Shown piece by piece: positions 50,414-59,699 of a stretch of DNA of 64,000 bases (the stretch's first letter is position 1; every line of letters starts with the position of its first letter). The notes under the pieces are model-generated. The model was not told the DNA's origin. It ran no database searches and saw only the letters and a list, made by a program, of their open reading frames with translations. The position numbers and the translations under genes were made by a program. Origin of the DNA: Sphingomonas carotinifaciens (GTDB lineage: Bacteria; Pseudomonadota; Alphaproteobacteria; Sphingomonadales; Sphingomonadaceae); NCBI RefSeq assembly GCF_009789535.1, contig NZ_WSUT01000005.1, positions 888,501 to 952,500 of the forward strand. Direction: 5' to 3'.

Positions 50414-51039
50414 TCCGCGCGGCTCGCCAATGCGTTGATCGCCGCGACGGTGATCGCGCTGCCGCCCAGTCGGCCGGCGACCGTGACGGACGGCACCGGC
50501 GGCGCGGCGAGCAGCGCCTCCTTCGATTCCACCGCGCCGACAAAGCCGACCGGGCAGCCGATGATGGCGGCGGGGCGGGGGCAGGCGGGGTCCTCCAGCA
50601 TGTTGAGCAGGTGGAAAAGCGCGGTGGGGGCGTTGCCGATCGCGACCAGCGCCCCGGCGAGATGCGGGCGCCACAATTCCAGCGCGGCGGCGGAGCGGGT
50701 GGTGCCCATCGTCCGCGCCAGATCGGGAACGGCAGGATCGCGCAGCGTGCAGAGAACGGCGTTGTCGGCGGGCAGGCGGGCGCGGGTCACCCCCTCGCTG
50801 ACCATGTGCGCGTCGCACAGGATCGGCGCGCCCGCCGCCAGCGCGGCTCGTGCGGCGGCGGCGAAGCCGGGGGTGAAGCGGATATGGTCGGCCAGTTCGA
50901 CCATGCCGGCGGCGTGGATCATGCGGACGGCGACGGGCTCTTCCTCCGCCGGGAAGCGCGCCAGATCGGCCTCGCGCCGGATGGTGGCGAAGGACTGGCG
51001 ATAGATGGCGGCGCCATCGGTTTCGTAAGAGTGGGGCAT
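50410..51039 (-). CDS. cobH: Precorrin-8X methylmutase CobH
   Basis: A 209-residue mutase: IYRQSFATIRREADLARFP, RMIHAAGMVELADHIRFTPG with the key His, ILCDAHMVSEGVTRARLP, and IIGCPVGFVGAVESKEAL. CobH moves the C11 methyl to C12, making hydrogenobyrinic acid. ATG 51039 overlaps the cobG stop in GTGATG; a GTG one codon earlier is also in frame. Confidence 0.96.
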   Translation of the reverse strand: MPHSYETDGAAIYRQSFATIRREADLARFPAEEEPVAVRMIHAAGMVELADHIRFTPGFAAAARAALAAGAPILCDAHMVSEGVTRARLPADNAVLCTLRDPAVPDLARTMGTTRSAAALELWRPHLAGALVAIGNAPTALFHLLNMLEDPACPRPAAIIGCPVGFVGAVESKEALLAAPPVPSVTVAGRLGGSAITVAAINALASRAE

Positions 51040-52115
51040 CACTGGGGTCCGAAAAGGGCGAGCACCTGATCCGGCGACAGGCCGGACCGGGGTGGGTGGG
51101 CAAGGTCGAAGCGGCCGTCGCGGCCGGTGAGAACGATGTCGGCCGGGTGGGCGCGGGCGCAGTGCTTGGCGCAGGCGGAGACGTGGAGCGTGCCGGGGAC
51201 GAGAGGGGCAAGGCGGGTGGCGAGCGCCCGCGTTTCCACGCTGGCCTGCGGACAGGCAGGCGCGCCGGGGCAGGCATCGACATCCATCAGCGGCGAGGGG
51301 GCGGTGAGGAAGCCGGGGGCGTCCGTGCCACCCTCGACCAGCATCCGGCGCCAGGGAGTGAGGCGCAGTGCCTCCGCACCGCTGGCGTGGAGAAAGGCGG
51401 CAAGCGTGGCGGCGTCGGTGCGGCCGAAGGGGATGCCGCGCACCGCGGGCGCGGGTTGCGGAATGGCGCGGGTGGGGGCGGGAGCGTGCGGCCCGGTGGC
51501 CCAGCCGGGCAGGGGCACGGCGTGGCGGGCCATGCGGCGGGCCTGCACACCGCCGGTGGCGAGGAACCAGCGGGCGAGCGCGATCAGCGCGTCGGGGGCT
51601 TCGTTCGCGGTGATCGTGCAGCCGGTGGCGCGGCCCTCTGCGCGCAGGAGCAGGGCGCCGTCACTCGCGCGTTCGATGCGGAAGTCGGCGGGCGTCCGAG
51701 TCAGGATCGGGGCGGGGCCGGCGTCGATCGCGAAGCCCATCTTGGGCGGCAGGTCGGGCAGGTCTGGCAGGCGACCCAGCAGTGCGGTGGCGATGGCATG
51801 GGTGTCGTCGCCCGCCTGCCAGTCGGGAGCGGTGAGGATGGTGCGGCGTGCCTCCATCGCAGGGTCGGCGTCGACCAGATGGTGGTGCTGGAGATCGGAC
51901 AGGAGGGCGGGCCAGCCCGCCTCGGTCACGCCGCGCAGTTGCAGGTTGGCACGGTTGGTGAGGTCGATCATGCCGTTGCCGTGGGTTTGCGCGGCCTGTG
52001 CCAGCGCGCGCGCTTGCGTACCGGTCAGGCGCGACAGGCGCGGGCGGATGCGGACGAGCAGGCCGTCGCCGGCCATCATCGGTCGCCATGCATCGGGGCA
52101 CCAGCCGCGGATCAT
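51039..52115 (-). CDS. cobG: Precorrin-3B synthase CobG
   Basis: A 358-residue oxygen-dependent enzyme related to sulfite/nitrite reductases: RIRPRLSRLTGTQARALAQAAQTHGNGMIDLTNRANLQLRG, then ACPGAPACPQASVETRALA and SACAKHCARAHPADIVLTG, whose four cysteines hold [4Fe-4S]. CobG hydroxylates C20 of precorrin-3A using O2, which proves the aerobic route. MIRGWCPDAW at 52115 overlaps cobN (ATGA). Confidence 0.95.
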   Translation of the reverse strand: MIRGWCPDAWRPMMAGDGLLVRIRPRLSRLTGTQARALAQAAQTHGNGMIDLTNRANLQLRGVTEAGWPALLSDLQHHHLVDADPAMEARRTILTAPDWQAGDDTHAIATALLGRLPDLPDLPPKMGFAIDAGPAPILTRTPADFRIERASDGALLLRAEGRATGCTITANEAPDALIALARWFLATGGVQARRMARHAVPLPGWATGPHAPAPTRAIPQPAPAVRGIPFGRTDAATLAAFLHASGAEALRLTPWRRMLVEGGTDAPGFLTAPSPLMDVDACPGAPACPQASVETRALATRLAPLVPGTLHVSACAKHCARAHPADIVLTGRDGRFDLAHPPRSGLSPDQVLALFGPQ

Positions 52116-55100
52116 AGCCCCGTGTCCAGGGCGGCGGCGATCGAGTTGCGGCGGGTGCGCCACAGACCGGCGGCGTGGAGGGCGGCGAAACGCGCCTCCA
52201 TCGCGGCGAGGGCCTGCGGATTGGCGGCGGCGAGAAAGGCGCGGACCTGCGGGTCGGCGAGCGTCGCTTCGTAATAACGGTCGAACAGTTCGGGGGCGAC
52301 GGCGTCCGCCAGGTGCGAAAAGGCGCCGAGATGGTCGAGCGTGGCGGCGATCTCGGCGGCACCGCGAAAGCCGTGGCGCATCATGCCCGCGATCCAGCCG
52401 GGATGCGCGGCGCGGGCATGGACGACGCGGGCGATCTCCTGCGGCAGCGTGCGGGTGCAGATGCGCTCGGGGTCGCGCGCGTCGAGATGGTAGAGCGCGG
52501 CCGATCCGCCGGTGAGCGCCCGGGCGGCGGCGAAGCCGGCTTCGTGCGCGGCATAGTCGGCGGCGAGCAGCAGGTCGGTTTCGGGCAGGTCCTGGACGTG
52601 GACGAAGCCTTGCGCGGCACCGACCCGCGCGGCGATGCCGGCGGGATCGTGGGCATCGCCGGCGTCGAGGGCATGGGCGGAGGCGGCGAGCCAGGCGCGG
52701 CCGGCGGCTTGCCGGGCCTGCGGCGTGTAGGTCTCGCCAAGGTCGCCGAGGCCGACGCCGTAGCGTCCGGGGGCGGGGCCGTAGACGCGGGGGGTTGCGT
52801 CGCCGGCGACGAAGGGGTTGCGGTCGACGGGTTCGTCGCGAAGGGCGAGCGCGCGGACGGCTTGGCCGAAGAGCTGGATCAGGGTGGGAAAGGCGTCGCG
52901 GAACAGGCCGGAGACGCGCAGCGTGACGTCGACGCGGGGGCGGTCGAGCCGGGCGAGGGGCAGGATCTCGAAGCCGGTGACGCGGGTGGAGCGGTGGTCC
53001 CATACCGGCTCGACGCCGAGCAGGTGGAGCGCCATGGCGAACTCCTCGCCCGCGGTGCGCATCGTGGCGGAGCCCCAGAGATCGACCACCAGGGTGCGCA
53101 GCCAGTCGCCCTCGTCCTGGAGATGGCGGCGGACGAGTTCGTCGGCGAGGCGGATGCCCTGCTGGTGCGCGGCGCGCGAGGGGGTGGCGCGCGGGTCGAT
53201 GGTGTAAAGGTTGCGGCCGGTGGGCAGCACGTCGCTGCGCCCGCGATGGGGCGAGCCGGCGGGGCCGGGGGAAACATGGGCGCCGGCCAGCCCGGCGAGC
53301 AGGCCGGCGCGCTCGGCCTGTCCTTGCGGACCGCGGCCATAGATGTGCAGGCCGTCGCCATATTGGCTGTCCTTCACGTCGCAGACGAACGCGTCGATGC
53401 GCGCGATGTCGGGGCCCATGGCGAGGCCGGCGGCGGCGGCTTCGTCGGTGATGTCGGTGCGCAGCCGGTCCCGGCGGGCGGGGTCGAGGCCGTCGGCGCT
53501 GGCGAATTCGTCGAGCAGCGCCTCCAGCCGGGCGAGGCCGGCGCCGGTGCCGCTGCGGACCAGCGGCGGGGGCGCGTGGCCCAGGGTGACGGCGCCGATG
53601 CGGCGCTTGGCCTGCGCGGCCTCGCCCGGATCGTTGACGATGAAGGGGTAGAGGACGGGCAGGTCGCGGACCAGCGCGTCGGGCCAGCACGCGCCCGACA
53701 GCGCGACCGCCTTGCCGGGGAGCCATTCCAGGGTGCCGTGGGCGCCGACATGGATGATGGCGTCGGTGCCGCGGGCGTGGAGCCAGAGATGGAAGGCGAC
53801 ATAGGCATGGGACGGGCAGCGCGACAGGTCGTGATAGTCGTCGGCGCGGGTGTCGGGACGGCCGCGCTCGGGCTGCAGCGCGATCAGGGTGTTGCCGTGG
53901 GCGATGGCGGGGAAGTGGAAGGCGTCGCCTTGCGGTTCGCCCCAGCTTTGCCGGAGATCGGTGCGCAGCGCGGGGGGGAGCGTGGCGAGCGCGGCGCGGT
54001 AGTCGGCAAGCGGCCAGCGAATCGTGCGCGTGGCGAGGGCCTGCGCCAGATCGGGGGCGGGGGGCACGCCGATGTCTTCGAGGATGGCGTGGGTGGAGGC
54101 GATGGCGTCGAGGCCGACGGCGTGCGCCATCTGGTGCGCCTTGCCGGGATAGGTGGAGAGGATGATCGCGGTGCGGCGCCGTGTGGCGGGGGTTTGCCCG
54201 AGGCGGATGCGCGCGGCGACGCGCGCGGCGATGGCGGCGATGCGTTCGGGGTCGGGGCGGTGGCGGCGGGGGGCGAAGTCGAGCGCGGGGTCGTGGGGGG
54301 CGTCTTCCTTGAAGCTGGCGACGCCGGCGAAGAGGCGGCCGTCGACCTCGGGCAGGACGACGTGCATGGCGAGGTCGGCGGGGGAAAGGCCGCGGGGGGC
54401 CCCGGTCCATGCGGCGTGGGTGGAGGTGGCGAGCGCGACCTGAAAGATCGGCGCGCCCCCTGTGTCGAGGGGGGCGGAAAAGGCGGTGGCGTTGAGGATG
54501 GCCGCGGGGGCGAGGTGCGCGATCCAGCGGTGGAGCCAGCCTTGTGCTTCCTCGGCTTTCAGGGAGGGGAGATAGAGGGGGAGGACGGCGAAGCCGCGAT
54601 CCTCCAGCGCGGTCCGCAGCGCGGCGATCGGGGCCGTGTCGTCGGCGACGCGGTAGGCGCGGTAGAAGAGGATGAGGACGGTGGGGGCCTTCGCGGTGAG
54701 CGCGAAGGCGGCGGGGCAGGTTGGGTTCCAGGCGCCGACCGGGGGGATGGGAGGTGGGGCTTGTGCTTCGACTTCGCTTGGGCCGAACGGGTCGGGGAGG
54801 TTGGCGGCTTTTGCCAACAGGTCGAGCGCCTGGCCGGCGGCGGTGGGGCCGCCTTGTTCGCAAAGCCCGGCCAGCGTGCGGAGCAGGGGGACGGGGAGCG
54901 TGGAGGCCTTGTCGAGGCGCACATCCTCGCGGCCATCGGCGGGGAGGACGGCGAGCGCGATGCCGTGGTCGCGCGCGATGCGCTCCATCTGCGACAGGCC
55001 GTAGCTCCAATAGGAGGGGCCGCCGATCAGGCGGATCAGGATCGCCTTTGCATGTACCGCGGTGCGCTCGACATAGGTGTCGACCGACAGCGGATGGGCG

Positions 55101-55279
55101 AGCTGCTCCAGATTGGCGAGGCGCAGCGAGGCGCGCCCCGCCCCCTGCCAGCCGGCGGCAAAGGCACGCAGGTCGCTGTCGGAGAAGGAGAGCACCAGCA
55201 GGTCGCCGGGGCTTTGCCCCAGATCCCGGGGCACGGCGCCCTCCTCCAGTCCGTGGCTCTCGCGAAAGACGAGATGCAT
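52112..55279 (-). CDS. cobN: Cobaltochelatase, CobN subunit
   Basis: A 1055-residue CobN of the CobN/BchH family: ILNATAFS, PEVDGRLFAGVASFKED, YPGKAHQMAHAVGLDA, IIHVGAHGTLEWLPGKAVALS, VNDPGEAAQAKRR, GRNLYTIDPRATPSRAA and GDATPRVYGPAPGRYGVGLGDL are diagnostic blocks. It inserts Co(II), with CobS/CobT. R. capsulatus/P. denitrificans enzymes are near 1250 residues, so this is on the short side. MHLVFRESHG at 55279 is the start, with the cobW stop 7 bases upstream; longer in-frame sequence reads through cobW. Confidence 0.95.
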   Translation of the reverse strand: MHLVFRESHGLEEGAVPRDLGQSPGDLLVLSFSDSDLRAFAAGWQGAGRASLRLANLEQLAHPLSVDTYVERTAVHAKAILIRLIGGPSYWSYGLSQMERIARDHGIALAVLPADGREDVRLDKASTLPVPLLRTLAGLCEQGGPTAAGQALDLLAKAANLPDPFGPSEVEAQAPPPIPPVGAWNPTCPAAFALTAKAPTVLILFYRAYRVADDTAPIAALRTALEDRGFAVLPLYLPSLKAEEAQGWLHRWIAHLAPAAILNATAFSAPLDTGGAPIFQVALATSTHAAWTGAPRGLSPADLAMHVVLPEVDGRLFAGVASFKEDAPHDPALDFAPRRHRPDPERIAAIAARVAARIRLGQTPATRRRTAIILSTYPGKAHQMAHAVGLDAIASTHAILEDIGVPPAPDLAQALATRTIRWPLADYRAALATLPPALRTDLRQSWGEPQGDAFHFPAIAHGNTLIALQPERGRPDTRADDYHDLSRCPSHAYVAFHLWLHARGTDAIIHVGAHGTLEWLPGKAVALSGACWPDALVRDLPVLYPFIVNDPGEAAQAKRRIGAVTLGHAPPPLVRSGTGAGLARLEALLDEFASADGLDPARRDRLRTDITDEAAAAGLAMGPDIARIDAFVCDVKDSQYGDGLHIYGRGPQGQAERAGLLAGLAGAHVSPGPAGSPHRGRSDVLPTGRNLYTIDPRATPSRAAHQQGIRLADELVRRHLQDEGDWLRTLVVDLWGSATMRTAGEEFAMALHLLGVEPVWDHRSTRVTGFEILPLARLDRPRVDVTLRVSGLFRDAFPTLIQLFGQAVRALALRDEPVDRNPFVAGDATPRVYGPAPGRYGVGLGDLGETYTPQARQAAGRAWLAASAHALDAGDAHDPAGIAARVGAAQGFVHVQDLPETDLLLAADYAAHEAGFAAARALTGGSAALYHLDARDPERICTRTLPQEIARVVHARAAHPGWIAGMMRHGFRGAAEIAATLDHLGAFSHLADAVAPELFDRYYEATLADPQVRAFLAAANPQALAAMEARFAALHAAGLWRTRRNSIAAALDTGL

Positions 55280-55286
55280 GGCCGGA

Positions 55287-56336
55287 TCAGCCCGCCAGCG
55301 CGGTCCGTATCGCGGGCGGGTCGATGCGGTCATGCTCGGCGATGACGACGAGGCGGGTGGCGCGCGCCTCGTCCGCGCGCCACGGCCGGTCATATTGCGT
55401 GCGGACGCGGCCGCCGACCGCCTGGACGAGCAGGCGCATCGGCTTGCCCGACACCGCGGCATAGCCCTTCACGCGCAGGATGTCGTGCGAGGCGGCCAGC
55501 GCCTCGATCCGGGCGGCGAGCGCGTCGGGCGTGGCGATTTCGGGCAGATCGACGACGATGCTGTCGAAATCCTCATGCTCGTGATCGTCGGCACCGTCAT
55601 GATGCGAGGGGCGGGCGGCGATGTCGTCCTCGGCGGCGGCGCCGAGGCCCAGCACGACCCGCGGATCGATGATGCCGTCGGTCAGCTCGACCACGGGCAG
55701 CGGGCGCGGCGCCTGCGCGGCGATGACGGCGCGGGCGGCGGCGAGGCCGTCCGGCCCCGCCAGATCGGCCTTGGTGAGCAGCACGAGATCGGCGCAGGCG
55801 AGCTGGTCCTCGAACACCTCGGCCAGCGGGGTTTCATGGTCGAGGCTGGGGTCGGCGGCGCGCTGCGCATCGACCGCGGCGAGATCGGATGCGAAACGGC
55901 CGGCGGCGACCGCCTCCGCATCCGCCAGCGCGATGACGCCGTCGACGGTGATGCGCGAGCGGATCGCGGGCCAGTCGAATGCTTTCAGGAGCGGCTTGGG
56001 CAGCGCGAGGCCGGAGGTTTCGATCAGGATGTGATCGGGGCGTGGGTCGAGCGCGAGCAAGGCTTCGACGGTTGGCACGAAATCGTCGGCGACGGTGCAG
56101 CAGATGCAGCCGTTTGCCAGCTCGACGATGTTTTCCGCCGGGCAATCGGGAATGGCGCACCCCTTCAAGATGTCGCCGTCGACGCCGAGCGTGCCGAATT
56201 CATTGACCACGACCGCGAGGCGGCGGCCGTTCGCGGCGCGGATCAGGTGGCTGATCAGCGTCGTCTTGCCCGCCCCCAGAAAGCCGGTGACGATGGTGAC
56301 GGGGACTTTGGATAGATCCGGGGAAAGATCCGGCAT
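55287..56336 (-). CDS. cobW: CobW, GTP-binding metallochaperone
   Basis: A 349-residue G3E GTPase. GFLGAGKTT P-loop at 18-26, CICC-type metal site C77-x-C79-C80 (GCICCTVADDF), NKAD-like guanine motif (LTKADL), and a histidine/acid-rich loop HHDGADDHEHED around 260-272 that can bind metal. CobW is thought to hand Co(II) to CobN. MPDLSPD at 56336 has GGAGA 7 bases upstream. Preceded by a cobalamin riboswitch, so it heads the cobW-cobN-cobG-cobH-cobI-cobJ operon. Confidence 0.95.
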   Translation of the reverse strand: MPDLSPDLSKVPVTIVTGFLGAGKTTLISHLIRAANGRRLAVVVNEFGTLGVDGDILKGCAIPDCPAENIVELANGCICCTVADDFVPTVEALLALDPRPDHILIETSGLALPKPLLKAFDWPAIRSRITVDGVIALADAEAVAAGRFASDLAAVDAQRAADPSLDHETPLAEVFEDQLACADLVLLTKADLAGPDGLAAARAVIAAQAPRPLPVVELTDGIIDPRVVLGLGAAAEDDIAARPSHHDGADDHEHEDFDSIVVDLPEIATPDALAARIEALAASHDILRVKGYAAVSGKPMRLLVQAVGGRVRTQYDRPWRADEARATRLVVIAEHDRIDPPAIRTALAG

Positions 56337-56533
56337 GTGCATTCTCCGCCCGCGCCTTGCATCAACGACAAAACGGACGGGGCTTGCCTGACGGCGGGCA
56401 CGCGGACTCCGGGCGGACGCGGGGCAGGCGTCCGAAGCCACGCACCGTTTGCGACCCCGGCCGCATCCAGTGTCGTCGCTCAGACGGAGAACCGTGCCTT
56501 GGCCATCCCCTGGACCCAGGCAAGAGCGACACC

Positions 56534-56711
56534 GCGCCGGCAGGTCTCCTGGCTCACGGGTCGTCGCGATCGCGGCACGGCCTTCCCGGATCGAAACCCA
56601 GTGGCTGCCCCGACAAAGGGGCGTGTGCCGCGCGCTCTCCGCTTACAGTTGCAGGGACAGCCGTGGATTTGCACCACATTCCCATTCAAAGCCCTTGAGG
56701 GGCACCGGCGC
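56534..56711 (-). promoter_or_regulatory. Cobalamin riboswitch upstream of cobW operon
   Basis: On the minus strand the P1 stem (56705-56711 with 56534-56540, GCGCCGG/CCGGCGC) encloses the B12 box CTGTCCCTGCAACTGTAAG (56642-56660), the upstream GGTGCAAATCC and the 3' GAGCCAGGAGACCTGCC. These are the conserved blocks of the AdoCbl-type aptamer. The aptamer ends 197 bases before the cobW ATG, leaving room for an expression platform. Binding of cobalamin would shut the operon down. The remainder of 56337-56745 shows no gene. Confidence 0.95.
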
Positions 56712-56745
56712 GCGTCGGGGCGGATGATCCGCCCCGGCCACGGCT

Positions 56746-57789
56746 TTAGCGGGCGGGTGCGGGGCCGACAACAGGCGTGTCGTCGAAGCGCTTCCACCGG
56801 TAGATGGCGAAGCTGACCAGCCAGCAGGCAACGAACAGGCCGACGATCGCGAAGCCCAAGCCGTTGAAGCTGCCGCCGAGATCGGTGGCCAGCGTCCACA
56901 CGCCGCCGCGAAGCTCCAGCTTGTCGGCGATCAGGGCCAGCGTCTCGATCCCGCCGATCGCGATGGCGACGATCGCGGAGACGAGGGTGATGGTGATGTT
57001 GTAGTAGAGTTTTCTGATCGGCTTCACGAACGCCCAGCGATAGGCGCCGAGCATCACCACCCCGTCCGCGGTGTCGACCAGCGCCATGCCGGCGGCGAAC
57101 AGGGCGGGCAGGACGAGGATGGTGGCGATGCTCATGCCATCGGCGGCCTGTGCGGCGGAAAGCCCCAGGATCGCGACCTCGGTCGCGGTGTCGAAGCCGA
57201 GCCCGAACAACAGGCCGAGCGGCGCCATGTGCCAGCTTTTGGTGACCAGCCGGAACATTGGCCGGAACAGCCGCGACAACGGTCCGCGCGCGGCGGTGAG
57301 CATGTCGAGATCGGCCTCTTCATAGATGCCGCCGGCGCGGACGTGGCGGAAGCTGGCCCAGACCGAGCGCAGGATCAGGAGGTTCATCGCGGCGATGGCG
57401 AACAGGAAGGTCGCGGAGATGCCGGTGGCGACGACGCCGCCGACCTGTCCGAACGCCTCGAATCGGGCGAGCGCGTTGGCGGTCAGCGCGACCGCGACGG
57501 CGGCGACCAGCACGATGGCGGAATGGCCGAGCGCGAACCAGAAGCCGACGGCGACCGGGCGCTGGCCGTCCTGCATCAGCTTGCGGGTGACGTTGTCGAT
57601 CGCGGCGATATGGTCGGCATCGACCGCGTGGCGCAGGCCCAGCCCCCAGGCGAGCGCGGCGGTGCCGAGCAGCAGCGCATCGTGGCGGGCGAGCGCAAGC
57701 GCCCAGGCCCAGCAGGCGAGATTGGCGAGGATCAGCAGCGCGAACAGCGCGGCGATGCGGCGTTTCAGGGGGGAATCGGACAGGGTCAT
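56746..57789 (-). CDS. Nickel/cobalt transporter, NiCoT family (HoxN/NixA/HupN)
   Basis: A 347-residue inner-membrane protein with about eight hydrophobic helices. The transport signature H54-A-V-D-A-D-H60 lies in the second helix, matching HX4DH; later family blocks include FGLGFDTATEVAILG (helix V) and GMALVDTADGVVMLGAY. It imports Ni(II) or Co(II); the riboswitch and cobalamin neighbours point to cobalt. MTLSDSPL at 57789 is the start. It is followed by the cobW riboswitch with 34 bases between. No symbol is given since NiCoT subtypes are named variously. Confidence 0.93.
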   Translation of the reverse strand: MTLSDSPLKRRIAALFALLILANLACWAWALALARHDALLLGTAALAWGLGLRHAVDADHIAAIDNVTRKLMQDGQRPVAVGFWFALGHSAIVLVAAVAVALTANALARFEAFGQVGGVVATGISATFLFAIAAMNLLILRSVWASFRHVRAGGIYEEADLDMLTAARGPLSRLFRPMFRLVTKSWHMAPLGLLFGLGFDTATEVAILGLSAAQAADGMSIATILVLPALFAAGMALVDTADGVVMLGAYRWAFVKPIRKLYYNITITLVSAIVAIAIGGIETLALIADKLELRGGVWTLATDLGGSFNGLGFAIVGLFVACWLVSFAIYRWKRFDDTPVVGPAPAR

Positions 57790-57987
57790 GCGGCAATCCG
57801 GCGGGCGTCCGACATGACGGGGGCCTACCACCGGCGCGAACCGGTGGCCGGCGCCGCAGGACCGACCGGACGCCATGAGCGGCCGGGCACGCGTCGCCGT
57901 GGCGGCCCCCGCCGCCTGGGTGCGCGTCGCTCAACGGACCAGCCGTGCCGCGGCCATCCCCTGGACCGGCGGACAAGAGCGACCTGA

Positions 57988-58202
57988 CGCCGGCAGGTCT
58001 CCTGGCTCGCGGGTCACAGCCACGGTGCCGTACCTTCCCAGATCGAACGGTCGACCCGTTCGGTCCAGTGGCTGTGCCCTTGATGGGGCACGTCCGGCAC
58101 CGCGCTCGCCGCTTACAGTTGCAGGGACAGCCGCGGATTGGGGCGGCTCGGCGGCCGCCTTTCACCGTGTTCCCTTTTAAGCCCCTTGTGGGGGCACCGG
58201 CG
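57988..58202 (-). promoter_or_regulatory. Cobalamin riboswitch upstream of the cobalt transporter
   Basis: On the minus strand the P1 stem (58197-58202 with 57988-57993) encloses the B12 box CTGTCCCTGCAACTGTAAG (58112-58130) and the 3' GAGCCAGGAGACCTGCC block, as in the cobW riboswitch, but the aptamer is about 37 bases longer, mainly from an extra stem after the first conserved block. It ends 198 bases before the transporter ATG. It is a second, separate switch 1.28 kb from the first. Confidence 0.95.
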
Positions 58203-58252
58203 CGATCGGCGACGGGGGTAGGGTGTGTGGGGGCGGGGGGCAAGTATCTTCC

Positions 58253-58470
58253 ACCCCTCTCGCCCACGGGGAGAGGGAAGGGGCCCGCTGCCGCCAGGCA
58301 GTGGGAAGGGTGAGGGGATGCCGCGGGCGATGCGCTGTTTGGCGGCCCCTCACCCTCCCCACGGCTAAAGCCGCGGGTCCCCTCCAGCATCAGGTCGCCC
58401 CTGCCCCCGGCATGGGCTGAACAGCGCGGGGCGCCGTTCACCTGATGCTCCCCAGAGGGGAGAGGGCGTA
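58253..58470. repeat. Structured repeat, copy C (multi-hairpin element)
   Basis: A 218-base copy of the element seen in the GTA cluster, between the cobalt-transporter riboswitch and crtY. It keeps the order of copy A: CTCGCCCACGGGGAGAGGG lead, a hairpin with arms CCGCTGCC/GGCAGTGG, a hairpin CGGC/GCCG, then the core 58385-58450 with arms AGCATCAGGT/ACCTGATGCT and inner hairpins. CTGCCC/GGCATGGG and GAACAGCG/CGCCGTTC show a few changes compared with copy A, some of which break a pair. No gene is in this stretch. Confidence 0.85.
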
Positions 58471-58535
58471 GGGGGCCTTCCTCCTATCTCGGTTAAGTGG
58501 TTTGCGTCGTGCGCGGTTTGGGGTAGCGAGCGGAT

Positions 58536-59699
58536 ATGGCTTCCACGATCGCATGCGATGTCGCGATCGTCGGTGCGGGTCTGGCGGGTAGCCTGGTCGC
58601 ACTGGCGCTGAAAGGACGGCACCCGGACCTCGACGTCCGGCTAGTCGATGCGGGCGACAGCATCGGCGGCAACCACCTGTGGTCGTTCTTCGGCAGCGAT
58701 GTTGCGCGCGCCGACCGCTGGATCGTGGAGCGCGCCGTCGCCCATGCCTGGGCCAGCTATGACGTGGCGTTTCCGGCGCATGGCCGGACGATCGCGCAGC
58801 CCTATTACTCGATCGAGAGCAGCCGGCTGGACCGGGTGGTGCGCGCCACCCTGCCCGAACAGGCGCTGTTGCTGGGGCGCAAGGCGCTGGGCGTGTCGGC
58901 GACCGCGGTGGTGCTGGCCGATGGCGACCGGATCGAGGCGAAGGGCGTGATCGACACGCGCGGGACGGGCGACCTGTCCACGCTGGATTGCGGATGGCAG
59001 AAATTCGTCGGGCGCGAACTGGCGCTGGCGGCGCCGCACGGGCGCGAGCGGCCGGTGGTGATGGATGCGACGGTGAAGCAGGTGGACGGTTACCGCTTCG
59101 TCTACGTCCTGCCCTTCGGGGCCGACCGCATCTTCGTCGAGGACACCTATTATTCGACCTCCGCCGACCTCAACCGCGGGGCGATCGTGCCGCGGCTGGA
59201 GCGATATGCCGCGGCGATGGACTGGGACGTCACCGAGGTCGTCCGCGAGGAAGCCGGCGTGTTGCCGGTGGCGATGGGCGGCAATTTCGAGGCTTATTGG
59301 CGATCGGGCGGGGCCAAGACGCCCAAGGCCGGGATGCGCGCCGGGCTGTTCCACCCGACCACCGGCTATTCGCTGCCCGATGCGATCCGTACGGCCAGCG
59401 CGATCGCGGCGCGGCGCGACTTTGCGGGCGCGGACCTGCACGACCTGACCTATGGTCTGGCGCGGGACGCCTGGGACGCGCGCAAATTCTATCGTATGCT
59501 CGACACCATGCTGTTTCGGGCCGCCGAGCCCGAGGAACGCTACCGCGTGCTTGAGCGCTTCTATCGACTGGCGCCCGGCCTTATCGGGCGCTTCTATGCA
59601 GGACAATCGACCATGGCCGACAAGGCGCGTATCCTGACCGGCCGGCCGCCGGTGCCGATCGGCCGCGCGATCTCCGCGCTGAGGGGGGCCCGCGCATGA
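58536..59699 (+). CDS. crtY: Lycopene beta-cyclase CrtY
   Basis: A 387-residue flavoprotein. The dinucleotide fold starts CDVAIVGAGLAGSLVALAL (about 7-26), with WSFFGSD, YYSIESSRLDRVVRATLP, and DTRGTGDLS following; YVLPFGADRIFVEDTYYST and PVAMGGNFEAYW are further cyclase blocks. CrtY closes both ends of lycopene to beta-carotene. The end overlaps crtI (ATGA). Its leader (58471-58535) is short, with AGCGAGCGG before the ATG. Confidence 0.95.
   Translation: MASTIACDVAIVGAGLAGSLVALALKGRHPDLDVRLVDAGDSIGGNHLWSFFGSDVARADRWIVERAVAHAWASYDVAFPAHGRTIAQPYYSIESSRLDRVVRATLPEQALLLGRKALGVSATAVVLADGDRIEAKGVIDTRGTGDLSTLDCGWQKFVGRELALAAPHGRERPVVMDATVKQVDGYRFVYVLPFGADRIFVEDTYYSTSADLNRGAIVPRLERYAAAMDWDVTEVVREEAGVLPVAMGGNFEAYWRSGGAKTPKAGMRAGLFHPTTGYSLPDAIRTASAIAARRDFAGADLHDLTYGLARDAWDARKFYRMLDTMLFRAAEPEERYRVLERFYRLAPGLIGRFYAGQSTMADKARILTGRPPVPIGRAISALRGARA

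Noticed and set aside
51039..55010. A 1323-codon minus frame overlapping cobN in another frame
   Set aside because: Its N-terminal two thirds are Arg/Pro noise; only the last 358 residues, from 52115, are a real protein (CobG).
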